Below are positions 33,746-43,500 of a DNA stretch of 64,000 bases, piece by piece. Below the pieces are notes generated by a model that saw nothing but the letters and a program-made list of their open reading frames with translations, made no database searches and was not told the DNA's origin. Made by a program: the position numbers and the translations under genes. The stretch lies in NCBI GenBank assembly GCA_031426915.1, contig JASJPB010000041.1, forward strand, positions 43,366 through 107,365. Reading direction: 5' to 3'. The first letter of the stretch is position 1; every line of letters begins with the position of its first letter. This DNA comes from Sulfurimicrobium sp031426915. Lineage in GTDB: Bacteria; Pseudomonadota; Gammaproteobacteria; Burkholderiales; Sulfuricellaceae.

Positions 33746-35526
33746 GCCGTGCCTTTCTTCGTCAGTTCGTTCAGCTCGCCCGCCACCTGCGCCAGCAGCG
33801 GTTCCCACGCATCACCCCAGCACTTGCGGTAAACCTTCACGCTCGGGAACCACGGCATGCGGTCTGTCCCCAGCATGCTCCAGTCGCTGTCGGAATTAAG
33901 CAGCCAGGTCGGCACTCCCACCGCGCCCGCCATGGCCGTCACCGACGTCTTGGGGCCGATCACCAGATCCAGCGCTTTCGTCAGCGCCGCCACATCGTCC
34001 AGTTGGTCCTTGAGGTTCAGCCCCGGTGCCTGGCGGATTTCCACCCCGAACAGTTGGCGTGCCTGTTCCAGCTCCTCGCTGCACTCGCCGTACTGCAGGT
34101 TGACGAACACCGCACCGGGGGTTGCTAGAATTTCGCCCCACTGGCTCAGTTCGGTGTAGTAGTTGTCGCGGCCGGCGCCACGTTTCATGCTGCGCCAGGA
34201 GATACCCACCTTGGGGCCGGGGCCGAGGCTGGCGAGCCAGTCCTTCCAGTGTTCCACCCGTTCCGGGGCCGGAATCAGGTAGCCTTGATGCGCGGGGAAG
34301 CTTTCCAGCGTGGGGCGGTACCAGCGCGCCAGACTGCCCATCGGGATCTGGTAGTCGATATCCGCCTGCAGCAGCCTCGCGTGGGGCGGATTCTCCTTGC
34401 CATGGGCTGCGATCCCGGGGAAGGAACGGGAAAACAGGGGCGCCAGCCTGGCCTCGCATTCCACGATCACCCGCGCACCCGCCTGGATGGCATCGGCGAT
34501 CCCTTGTGCAAACAGGATTTCGTCGCCCACCCCCTGTTCGCCCCAGATCAGCAGCGTCTTGCCGGCGAGCGGCTCCCCCTGCCACCAGGCCTGGGGGAAC
34601 GTGCGGCAAAACCCGTCAACAGAAAGGCGCCAGTCATATTTTTCCCAGCCCGGGGCCAGGTTCCCGGCAGCCAGCAGGGCAGGCGCCATGCCCCAGTGCG
34701 CCTGAGCAAAACCGGGTGCCAGGGCGATGGCGCGGGCATGATGCTGCAGCGCGAGTGCGGTGGCGCCCATGATTTGCAACACCACGCCCAGGTTGCTGTG
34801 TGCATCCGCCATGTTGGGGTCGAGGCGGATCGCGTTCTCCAGGGATTTCGCCGCGTTTTCGTAATGCCCCTGCAGCTTCAGGATGACCCCGATCACGCAA
34901 TGAATCAGGGCCGAATCCGGCTGGACCTGCAAGGCCTTGCCCAGCATGCCCAGCGCTTCGTCAAGCTTGCCCGCTTCCTTGAGCGTCACGCCAAGATTTT
35001 GCAACACCGCCAGCTGCTGCGGATGCCTGGCGAGCAGCTTGCGATACTCCGCGATCGCCTCCTCGAGCCTGCCCAGGCTGCGCAACGCCAGTGCCAGGGT
35101 GAAACGCGCGCCTAACGAATCCGGCTCGCGCTTCAAGGCTTCCTGCGCTTCCTTTATGGCATCCTGAAAATTCCCCAGGTCGAACAGAACATTGGCCAGA
35201 TCGAGCCGGAAAACGACATTGCCGGGGCGGCGCGAAACAGCCTGCCCGATCAGCCTGCGCGCATCCTCCAGCTTGCCCACCCGATGCGCCAGCTGGCCCA
35301 GCAGATGGTTCGCATCCGGATTGTCCGGCTGCGCCGCGAGCAATTTCCGGCACAGAATTTCCGTCTGCTGCAACGCCCCGTTCTGGAAGAACTGGCGCGC
35401 CTGCTGCAATGCAGCCTGGACCGTCCCTCCGGACGGCGCCACGGCTGCTTGGCCGTCCCGGCCGCAGCATTGCTTGTATTTCTTCCCGCTGCCGCACGTG
35501 CAGGGGGCGTTACGGCCTGTCGTCAT
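33742..35526 (-). CDS. SEC-C / TPR / GT-B transferase, array gene 5 (altered donor-site loop)
   Basis: This protein has 594 residues. The SEC-C motif is CTCGSGKKYKQCCG, followed by about nine TPR units and a GT-B domain. In the loop that in the other copies reads APNTSVFAMAGAVG, this copy has GPKTSVTAMAGAVG, with Lys for Asn and Thr for Phe. This loop corresponds to the nucleotide-sugar phosphate-binding region of GT9-like enzymes, so donor choice or activity may differ. The start at 35526 overlaps the previous stop by 4 bp, and the tail KKGTA carries the ribosome-binding site of gene 6. Confidence 0.84.
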   Translation of the reverse strand: MTTGRNAPCTCGSGKKYKQCCGRDGQAAVAPSGGTVQAALQQARQFFQNGALQQTEILCRKLLAAQPDNPDANHLLGQLAHRVGKLEDARRLIGQAVSRRPGNVVFRLDLANVLFDLGNFQDAIKEAQEALKREPDSLGARFTLALALRSLGRLEEAIAEYRKLLARHPQQLAVLQNLGVTLKEAGKLDEALGMLGKALQVQPDSALIHCVIGVILKLQGHYENAAKSLENAIRLDPNMADAHSNLGVVLQIMGATALALQHHARAIALAPGFAQAHWGMAPALLAAGNLAPGWEKYDWRLSVDGFCRTFPQAWWQGEPLAGKTLLIWGEQGVGDEILFAQGIADAIQAGARVIVECEARLAPLFSRSFPGIAAHGKENPPHARLLQADIDYQIPMGSLARWYRPTLESFPAHQGYLIPAPERVEHWKDWLASLGPGPKVGISWRSMKRGAGRDNYYTELSQWGEILATPGAVFVNLQYGECSEELEQARQLFGVEIRQAPGLNLKDQLDDVAALTKALDLVIGPKTSVTAMAGAVGVPTWLLNSDSDWSMLGTDRMPWFPSVKVYRKCWGDAWEPLLAQVAGELNELTKKGTA

Positions 35527-37319
35527 GCCTCGCCTTTCTTCGTCATTGCGCCCAGAGCGCCGGCCACCTGCGCCAGCAGCACTTCCCACGCTTCGTTCAA
35601 TCCCTTGCGATAAACCCTGACGCTCGGGAACCACGGCATCCCATCGCTACCCAGCATGGTCCAGTCGCTGTCCAGATTGAGCATCCAGGTCGGCGTGCCG
35701 ACCGCGCCCGCCATGGCGAATACCGAGGTATTGGGGGCGATCGCCAGGTCCAGCGCACGGGTCAGCGCCGCCGCGTCGTCCAGTTGGTCCTTGAGGTTCA
35801 GACCCGGTGCCTGGCGGATTTCCACCCCGAACAGCCGGTGCGCTTCTTCCAGCTCCTCGCGGCAGTCGCCGTATTGCAGGTTGACGAACACCACCCCGGG
35901 GGTCCTGAGTATTTCGCCCCACTGCGCAAGTTCGGTGTAAAAGGCATTGCGCACGCCATCCCGCATCAGGCTGCGCCAGGAAATGCCTACCTTGGGGCCG
36001 GGGCCGAGGCTGGCCAGCCAGCCTTTCCAGTACGCGATCCGCTCCGGGGCGGGAGCCAGGTAGCCCTGATGCGCGGGGAAGCTTTCCGGCGTGGGGCGGA
36101 GCCAGCGCGCCAGGCTGCCGGAGGGAATCTGGTAGTCGATATCCGTCTGCAACAAACGGGCGGGCGGCGGGTCCGGCACCAGCCCCGTCCTCGGGCAGAT
36201 TTCGACCGTGGGAAAAGAACGCGCGAACAGCTCCGCCAGGCGCGGCTCGCATTCCAGGATCACGCGCGCGCCGCGTGCCAGGGCATCCCCGACCAGCGAC
36301 GCGAACAGGATTTCGTCGCCCACCCCCTGTTCGCCCCAGACCAGCAGGGTCTTGCCGGCCAGCGCTTCGCCTTGCCACCACGGCTGGACAAAGGGGCGTT
36401 TCTTGGTGACCCCGCCGGCAAAAACCCGTTCCATGCGCCAATGATATTCGCGCCATCCATTCTCAAGCTCGCCCAGCGCCAGCAGGCAGGTCGCCAGTCC
36501 CAGATGCCCCAGGGCCGAGCCCGGATACTGGTTCACCAGCTTGAGATAAACCGGGCGCGCATGCTCGAAATCGCCCTTGATTTGCAGCATGTCGGCGAAA
36601 TTCTGCAAGGCGCCCTCATGCTCCGGCTGCAGGTCCAGCACTGCGGAGAAACGGCGCTCCGCCTCGCCGAACCGCCCCAGCGCCTTCAACGCAGAGCCCA
36701 GCGAAAACATCCCCTCGGCCATGCCGGGGACGAGTTCCAGCAAGCGGCTCAACGGCGCCAGCGCGAGCTCGGCCTGCTCCGCATCGATCAATGCCACACC
36801 CAGGTTGTTGAGCGCCGCGACATGGTCGGGGTGAAGCCGCAGCACCGCCTCGAACGACTGGATCGCCTCGGCAAAGCGCCCCTGCGCCTTGTACACCGTG
36901 CCCAGGAGCTGCCGGGCCTCGGCCAGGCCGGGCTGCAACTGCACCGCCCTGGCCGCATGCGCTTCCGCCTCCTTCAGCTTGCCCTGCCCATAAAGCAGCG
37001 TGGCCAGGTTATGGCGAAACATCGCCTCGCCGGGCTTGGCACGCACCGCTTTTTCCAGCAACTCCCGCGCCGCCTCCAGTTGGCCAGCCCCTTGCGCGAT
37101 CAGCCCGAGCAGATGCAGCGCGTCGGCGTTGTCCGGCTGAGCGGCCAGAATCCTGCGATATAGACCCTCGGCCTGTTGCAGCAGCCCGGCCTGATGAAAC
37201 TGCCACGCCTGGCGCAGCGTGCCGACGACATCGAAGCCCGCCGCCACATTCCTGCCGCAGCATTGCTTGTATTTTTTCCCGCTGCCGCAGGGGCAGGGGC
37301 CATTGCGGCTGACCGTCAT
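35523..37319 (-). CDS. SEC-C / TPR / GT-B transferase, array gene 4
   Basis: This 598-residue protein starts MTVSRNGPCPCGSGKKYKQ. Its TPR set (LLGLIAQGAGQLEAARELLE and following) is more diverged than in genes 6-8. The GT-B domain holds an insertion-like stretch, ICPRTGLVPDPPPARLLQ, where others have a shorter GRENPPHPRL. LARWLRPTPESFPA replaces the usual WYRP. The donor loop APNTSVFAMAGAVGTPTW is normal. The tail KKGEA is followed by ATGA of gene 5. It is probably one of the older, less homogenised copies. Its function is inferred as for the others. Confidence 0.84.
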   Translation of the reverse strand: MTVSRNGPCPCGSGKKYKQCCGRNVAAGFDVVGTLRQAWQFHQAGLLQQAEGLYRRILAAQPDNADALHLLGLIAQGAGQLEAARELLEKAVRAKPGEAMFRHNLATLLYGQGKLKEAEAHAARAVQLQPGLAEARQLLGTVYKAQGRFAEAIQSFEAVLRLHPDHVAALNNLGVALIDAEQAELALAPLSRLLELVPGMAEGMFSLGSALKALGRFGEAERRFSAVLDLQPEHEGALQNFADMLQIKGDFEHARPVYLKLVNQYPGSALGHLGLATCLLALGELENGWREYHWRMERVFAGGVTKKRPFVQPWWQGEALAGKTLLVWGEQGVGDEILFASLVGDALARGARVILECEPRLAELFARSFPTVEICPRTGLVPDPPPARLLQTDIDYQIPSGSLARWLRPTPESFPAHQGYLAPAPERIAYWKGWLASLGPGPKVGISWRSLMRDGVRNAFYTELAQWGEILRTPGVVFVNLQYGDCREELEEAHRLFGVEIRQAPGLNLKDQLDDAAALTRALDLAIAPNTSVFAMAGAVGTPTWMLNLDSDWTMLGSDGMPWFPSVRVYRKGLNEAWEVLLAQVAGALGAMTKKGEA

Positions 37320-38914
37320 GGATTGCCTTCCCTGGCTTCTTCAGCCAGTGCCAGCGCCATACGGGACAGCACCCCCTCCCACGGCTCGCCCCAGCGCCGG
37401 AGGTAAACCGTCACGCCCGGGAACCAGGGCATGCGCTCCGTCCCCAGCATGGTCCAGTCGCTTTCCAGATTGAGCATCCAGGTCGGCGTGCCGACTGCGC
37501 CCGCCATGGCGAATACCGAGGTATTGGGCGCGATCACCAGGTCCAGCGCGCGGGTCAGCGCCGCCGCATCGTCCAGCTCATCCTTGAGGTTCAGGCCCGA
37601 CGCTTGGTGAATTTCCACCCCGAACAGCCGGCGCGCTTCCTCCAGCTCCTCGCGGCACTCACCATATTGCAGGTTGACGAACACCACGCCGGGGGTCCTG
37701 AGGATTTCGCCCCACTGGTTCAGATCGGTGTAATACCAGTTTCTCGCCCCCAGCCTCAGGCCGCTGCGCCAGCTGATGCCGACCTTGAGGCTCTCCGTGG
37801 CACCGAGAGCGGCCAGCCACGCCCGCCAGTGGTCGATGCGTTGCGGGTCCGGCTCGAGATAAGCCCGCTGCCGCGGAAAACTGTCCAGGGTCGACCTGAA
37901 CCAGCGGGCAAGGCTTCCTGCCGGCGCCTGGCAATCGATATCGCCCTGCAACAAGCGGCCGGACGGCGGATCGGTGCGGGCAATCACCTCCACCCCGGGA
38001 AAGGAACGGGCGAACAGGCTTTTCAGCCGGGGCTCGCATTCCAGCACCACCCGCGCCCCGGCCTGTCGCGCGGCATCGATTTGCGACGCGAACAGGATTT
38101 CATCTCCCACGCCCTGCTCGCCCCAGACCAGCAGCGTCCTGCCAGCCAGCGCCACATTTTCCGGCCCCTGAAAATTCGGGTGGGCAAACGGCCGGCGCGA
38201 AATTGCGCAGGTTTGCATGTTGAAGCGCGCCTCGAAGCCCGTCCACCCCGCAACCAGGTCGCCTCTCATCAGGTCCATCAGCGCTGCGTTGAAACGGATG
38301 TCGGGATCGCCAGGCACAAGGGATAACGCACGCTGGTAGCACGCGCCGGCCTTGGCGAATTGGCCGGTATCGCGATAGATGTTTGCCAGGCTGATCAGGG
38401 CGCCAAGGTAGTCGGGCTTGATGGCGAGCGCCTGCTCGTAGTGCCGCCTGGCGGCGTCCAGGTTGCCACGATCCTTTTCCAGGTTGCCCAGATTGTTCAG
38501 GGCGCGCACGTCCGACGGGTCCAGTGCCAGCGCCTGCTTGAAATATTGCTCACCCTCGTCGGTTTCACCCATCTGACAAAGAAATGTGCCCAGGTTGCCG
38601 GCGAACGCGGGCGAACGCGGATCGAGTTCGAGCGCTTTCCGCATGTGGCGGATGGCGGTCGGCAGGTCGCCCTTGCGCTGCGCGATCAGCGCCTCCAGTT
38701 GCACCGCGCTGCCGTTGCGTGGCGTCACGGCTAGCGCCTGGCGACACAGCACTTCCGCGCCGGGCAAATCCCCGGCATTGAAGCGCTGGTAGGCAATCGC
38801 CAGCACATCGTCCGTGCTTGCCTTTTTTTGCGTGGGAACAGTGCCGGCACCGCAACATCGCTTGTATTTCTTCCCGCTGCCGCACGGGCAAGGGGCGTTG
38901 CGGCCCGTCGTCAT
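37316..38914 (-). CDS. SEC-C / TPR / GT-B transferase, array gene 3
   Basis: This 532-residue copy is the most divergent. SEC-C is CPCGSGKKYKRCCG, followed by a short linker (VPTQKKASTDDVLAIAYQRF) and about six or seven TPR units. The GT-B domain is distinct: ASQIDAARQAGARVVLECEP; ARTDPPSGRLLQGDIDCQAP; ISWRSGLRLGARNWYYTD. The donor loop APNTSVFAMAGAVGTPTW is intact. It ends EEAREGNP, lacking the usual K-G-x-A. The overlap with gene 4 (ATGA) is kept. Its difference from the shared catalytic half argues for another donor or acceptor sugar. Confidence 0.84.
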   Translation of the reverse strand: MTTGRNAPCPCGSGKKYKRCCGAGTVPTQKKASTDDVLAIAYQRFNAGDLPGAEVLCRQALAVTPRNGSAVQLEALIAQRKGDLPTAIRHMRKALELDPRSPAFAGNLGTFLCQMGETDEGEQYFKQALALDPSDVRALNNLGNLEKDRGNLDAARRHYEQALAIKPDYLGALISLANIYRDTGQFAKAGACYQRALSLVPGDPDIRFNAALMDLMRGDLVAGWTGFEARFNMQTCAISRRPFAHPNFQGPENVALAGRTLLVWGEQGVGDEILFASQIDAARQAGARVVLECEPRLKSLFARSFPGVEVIARTDPPSGRLLQGDIDCQAPAGSLARWFRSTLDSFPRQRAYLEPDPQRIDHWRAWLAALGATESLKVGISWRSGLRLGARNWYYTDLNQWGEILRTPGVVFVNLQYGECREELEEARRLFGVEIHQASGLNLKDELDDAAALTRALDLVIAPNTSVFAMAGAVGTPTWMLNLESDWTMLGTERMPWFPGVTVYLRRWGEPWEGVLSRMALALAEEAREGNP

Positions 38915-40596
38915 GCCTTGCCTTTCTGCGTAATTTCGCCCAGCTCGCCGGCCACCTGCGCCAGCAGCGGTGCCCAGGGTTCGCCCCAGGACTTGCGGTA
39001 GACCTTCACGCTCGGGAACCACGGCACCCGGTCCGTGCCCAGCATGGTCCAGTCGCTGTCCAGGTTGAGCAGCCAGGTCGGTGCGCCCACCGCCCCCGCC
39101 ATGCCGAATACCGAGGTGTTGGGCGCGATCGCCAGGTCCAGCGCTTTCGTCAGCGCGGCCGCGTCGTCCAGCTCATCCTTGAGATTCAAACCAGGCGCTT
39201 CATGGATTTCCACCCCGAAGCGCTGGCTTGCTTCGTCCAGCTCCGCGCGGCAGTCGCCGTATTGCAGGTTGACGAACACCACCCCCGCCATCTTGAGGAC
39301 TTCGCCCCACTGGCTCAGCTCTGTGTAGTAGCTGTCGCGGTCCGCGCCGCGTTTCATGCTGCGCCACGAGATGCCCACCTTGAGGCCGGGGCCGAGGCTG
39401 GCGAGCCACGCCTTCCAGTGTTCCACACGTTCGGAGGCCGGTTTCAGGTAGCCTCGATGCGCAGGGAAGCTTTCCACCGTGGGGCGGTACCAGCGCGCCA
39501 GGCTGCCCATCGGCAGCTGGTAGTCGATGTCCGCCTGCTGCAGGCGTGGATGCGGCGGATTTTCCCGGCCGTAAACTTCCACCCCGGGGAAGGAGCGCGT
39601 GAACAGCGCCACCAGCCGCGCTTCGCATTCCACGATCACCCGCGCGCCGGCCTGCCGCGCATCCATAATCCCTTCCGCGAACAGGATTTCGTCCCCCACA
39701 CCCTGCTCGCCCCAAATCAGCAAGCTCTTGCCGGCCAGCGACTCGCCTTCCCACCACGGCTGGGGAAAGCTGCGCGCCAGTTTTTCGTCGGCCTTGAAGC
39801 GGCAAGCATATTCCACCCATGCCCGTTCGAGGTTGCCGGCCGTCAGCAGGGAAAATGCCCTGCGCCAGCGCGCCATGACGAAACCCGGCATGCGGGCGAG
39901 CGCCAGCTCATGATGCCTGAGCGCGCGCTCCAGTTCTCCCGGCATGAAGCGCAGGGCGCTCCCCAGCGTGCTGTGCGCCTCGGCCAGGTTGGGATCGAGC
40001 TTGAGCGCCCGCTCCAGGCAGGGGATCGCCTCGTCCGGGAAACCCCGGTCCAGCAGCGTGTTGCCCAGGTTGGCCCAGGCTTCGGTCAGGTTCTGGTCGT
40101 ACCTGACTGCCTGGCGAAAGCTTTTTTCCGCATCCTCGACACGTTCCAGCGTTTTCAGGGTAATGCCGAGGTTGTTGTGCGCCCGCGCATAAGCAGGATC
40201 GAGGCGCAGGGCGGCCGCGTAACTCGCCATGGCTTCTTCTGCCTGCCCCATGCTTCTCAGGGCGTTGCCGAGATTGTTATGGTAAGCCGCCATCTTCGGC
40301 TTTACCGCAACCGCGCGCCGCAGCAGCTCCACCGCTGCTGCGGCGCGTCCCGTTTGCATCGACAGCAATCCCAGCAGGTTCAGCGCATCCGGATTGTGCG
40401 GCTGGAGCGCCAGCACGCGCTGGAACAGCATTTCCGCCTGTTGCGGCTGGCCGCTCTGGAAGAAGTGGAAGCCCTGCCGCAGCAGGGCCGGGACGTCTAC
40501 GGCGGAAGAGGGCGCGGGCCGCTCGTTCCTGCCGCAGCATTGCTTGTATTTCTTGCCGCTGCCGCACGGGCAGGGGGCGTTGCGGCCTGTCGTCAT
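38911..40596 (-). CDS. SEC-C / TPR / GT-B transferase, array gene 2
   Basis: This 561-residue protein has a SEC-C start (MTTGRNAPCPCGSGKKYKQ) and its own TPR set, including GSALRFMPGELERALRHHEL, a segment shared in style with the second half of gene 1. From about residue 285 the GT-B domain becomes almost identical at DNA level to that of gene 6 for about 760 bp, although three different genes lie between. At the very end the two differ again (GELGEITQKGKA here). That pattern is a gene-conversion tract with two visible borders. The tail QKGKA serves gene 3 initiation. Confidence 0.85.
   Translation of the reverse strand: MTTGRNAPCPCGSGKKYKQCCGRNERPAPSSAVDVPALLRQGFHFFQSGQPQQAEMLFQRVLALQPHNPDALNLLGLLSMQTGRAAAAVELLRRAVAVKPKMAAYHNNLGNALRSMGQAEEAMASYAAALRLDPAYARAHNNLGITLKTLERVEDAEKSFRQAVRYDQNLTEAWANLGNTLLDRGFPDEAIPCLERALKLDPNLAEAHSTLGSALRFMPGELERALRHHELALARMPGFVMARWRRAFSLLTAGNLERAWVEYACRFKADEKLARSFPQPWWEGESLAGKSLLIWGEQGVGDEILFAEGIMDARQAGARVIVECEARLVALFTRSFPGVEVYGRENPPHPRLQQADIDYQLPMGSLARWYRPTVESFPAHRGYLKPASERVEHWKAWLASLGPGLKVGISWRSMKRGADRDSYYTELSQWGEVLKMAGVVFVNLQYGDCRAELDEASQRFGVEIHEAPGLNLKDELDDAAALTKALDLAIAPNTSVFGMAGAVGAPTWLLNLDSDWTMLGTDRVPWFPSVKVYRKSWGEPWAPLLAQVAGELGEITQKGKA
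38985..39745 (-). repeat. Shared transferase-domain tract, copy in array gene 2 (pairs with 32131-32891)
   Basis: This is the partner of the tract in gene 6. Genes 3, 4 and 5, which lie between, are much more different from either. Local duplication alone therefore does not explain the match, and gene conversion does. Confidence 0.8.
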
Positions 40597-43500
40597 GCCC
40601 CGCCTCTTTGCGTCATTTCACCCAGGTCTCCGGCCACTTGCGCCAGCAGCGGCTCCCACGCCTCGCCCCAGGGCTTGCGGTAGACCTTCACGCTCGGGAG
40701 CCACGGCACGCGGTCCGTGCCCAGCATGGTCCAGTCGCAGTCCAGGTTGAGCAGCCAGGTCGGCACCCCCACCGCGCCCGCCATGGCAAATACCGAGGTA
40801 TTGGGGGCAATCGCCAGGTCCAGCGCACGGGTCAGCGCCGCCGCGTCGTCCAGTTGGTCCTTGAGGTTCAGCCCGGGCGCCTGGTGGATGTCCACTCCGA
40901 ACAGCTTGCGCGCCTGCTCCAGCTCCTCGCCACACTCGCCGTATTGCAGGTTGACGAACACCACCCCGGGGGTCCTGAGGATCTCGCCCCACTGGCTCAG
41001 ATCGGTGTAATAGCTGTTGCGGAATTTTCCCTGCACCATGCTGCGCCAGGCGATCCCGACTTTGGGCAGGGCGGCGGGGCCGAGCGTGGCGAGCCAGTCC
41101 TTCCAGTAACGGATGCTTTCGGCGGCGGGAACCAGATAGCCTTCATGCCGGGGGAAGCTGTCTACCGTGTGACGGCGCCAGCGCGCGATATCGCCTGCCG
41201 GCACGTGGTAATCGATAGCGCCATCCATCAGCTCCGGCTGTAGCGGAACCGCATGCGGGAATACCCGGACCCTGGGGAATGAACGCGCAAACAAGGTCGC
41301 CAGCCTCGGCTCGCACGCCAGCATGACCTGCGCACCGGCGGCCAGCGCATCGCCCACCAGCGAGGCGAAAAGGATTTCGTCCCCCACCCCCTGTTCGCCC
41401 CAGATCAGCAGGCGCTTGCCGGCAAGCGGTTCTCCCCGCCACCAGGCCTGGGGATAGGGACAGCGATAGCCCTCGCGCGCCTTGAAGCGCAAGGCATATT
41501 CCGCCCAGCCCCGTTCGAGGTTGCCGCTCGCCAGCAGCGTGGGCGCCATGCGCCAGCGCGCCATGAAATAACCCGGCATCTGGGCAATCGCCAGCTCGTG
41601 GTACTTGAGCGCAGGCTCCAGCCCGCCGGGCATGAAATACAGGGCAGCGCCCATGCTGCTGTTCGCTTCGGCGAGGCCGGGATTCAGTTCGAGCGCGCGC
41701 TCCAGCAGAGGAATCGCCTCGTCGGGACGGCCCTGGTCCAGCAGGGTGTTGCCGAGATTGGCCCAGGCCTCGGCGGACGCGGGGTCCACTTCCACCGCCT
41801 GGCGAAAGCTCTTTTCCGCATCCTCCACGCGCTCCAGCTGCTTCAGCACGATACCCAGGTTATTGTGTGCCTTCGCATACGCCGGATCGAGCTGCAAGGC
41901 GCGCTCGTAACTCGCCGCAGCTTCCGCAAGCCGCCCCTGGGCGCGCAAGGCGTTGCCCAGATTGCTGTGGTATGCGGGCAGGGCCGGCCTGGCGGCCGTG
42001 GCGCGGGACAGCAGCTCGACCGCGAGATCGTTGCGTCCCGACTGCATGGACAGCAGGCCGAGCAGGTTCAATGCGTCCGGATTCCCGGGCTGTTGCGCCA
42101 GGACACGCCAATACAGGAATTCCGCCTGCACCGGCCGCCCGCCCTGATGATGCTGATAGCCCTGGGCCAGGGCCTGCTCGACATCGAGCACCGGCGCAGG
42201 CGTAATAGCTTCGCCTGCCAGCTCCGCACCCGGCATCTTCCAGTCGGAAACAGGGCGCCCCTCGGCCAGCTCGCGCAGATTGCCGGCCACACCCTGCAAC
42301 AGCGGCGCCCACGGCGCATCCCAGGCCTTGAGATAAACCTTCACGCTGGGGAACCAAGGAATGAAATCCGTCCCCAGCATGGTCCAGTCGCTGTCCAGGT
42401 TCAGCAGCCAGGTCGGCACGCCGACCGCGCCGGCCATGGCGAATACCGAGGTATTGGGGGCGATTACCAGGTCCAGCGCGCGAGTCAGCGCCGCCGCATC
42501 GTCCAGTTGGTCCTTGAGGTTCAGCCCGGACGCCTGGTGGATTTCCACCCCGAACAGCCGGCGCGCCTGCTCCAGCTCTTCGCGACAATCGCCGTATTGC
42601 AGGTTGACGAATACCACGCCGGGGGTCTTGAGTATCTCGTCCCACTGGCTCAGCTCGGTATAGTAGCTGTCGCGGTCCAGCCGCCGCAGCATGCTGCGCC
42701 AGCCGATACCCACCTTGGGGCCGGGACCGAGGGTGTCGAGCCAGTCCTTCCAGTGCGCGCTGCGCTGCGGATCTGGCTTGAGGCAGCCCTCTTGGCGCGG
42801 AAAACGCTCCACCGTGGAACGATACCAGCGCGCCAGGCTGCCCATCGGGATCTGGTAGTCCACGCCGGCTTGCTGCAAGCGGGTGTCGGGGCGTTCCGTC
42901 TTGCCGAACACCTCGGCCTCGGGGAAAGAGCGGGCGAACAGCGACACCAGCCTGGGCTCGCATTCCACCAATACCCGCGCGCCGCCCCTGATCGCGTCGC
43001 CCAGCACTTCGCTGAACAGGATTTCGTCCCCCACCCCCTGTTCGCCCCAGACCAGCAGCGTCTTGCCGGCCAGCGCTTCGCCCTGCCACCACGGATAGGG
43101 AAAGGGGCGGAGAGGCACGGGATCGTTCTCCTTGCGAAAACGCTCGCCGTATTCCGCCCAGGCCCGGTCCAATCGGCCCAGGCCCAGCAGGCACAACGAC
43201 AGGCTGAAGCGCGCCTCGTGGCTCGGCCGCAGCAGCAAGGCGCGCTCGTAATACTCGATGGCCTCGCCGAAACGCCCCATTCTCCGCAACGCGTTGCCGA
43301 CGTTGCAGAGACCCTCGACCGAGCCGGGCTGGACTTCCAGAAATTTGTACAGGCGGACTAGCGACTCCGCCAGCCGCCCCGCATCGTTCAAGGCCGAGCC
43401 GAGATTGTTGAGCGCCCCGGCATGGCGCGGCTCGATCGCCAGTACCCGTTCATACTCCTTGATCGCCTCGGGCAGCCGGGCCTGAAGCAGGAACACATTG

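Noticed and set aside
30457..39022. N-terminal extensions of several array genes (starting with VPEREGLPQVLG-type sequence)
   Set aside because: The extra residues come from the end of the upstream gene read in another frame. The true starts are at the SEC-C motif with ATGA overlap.
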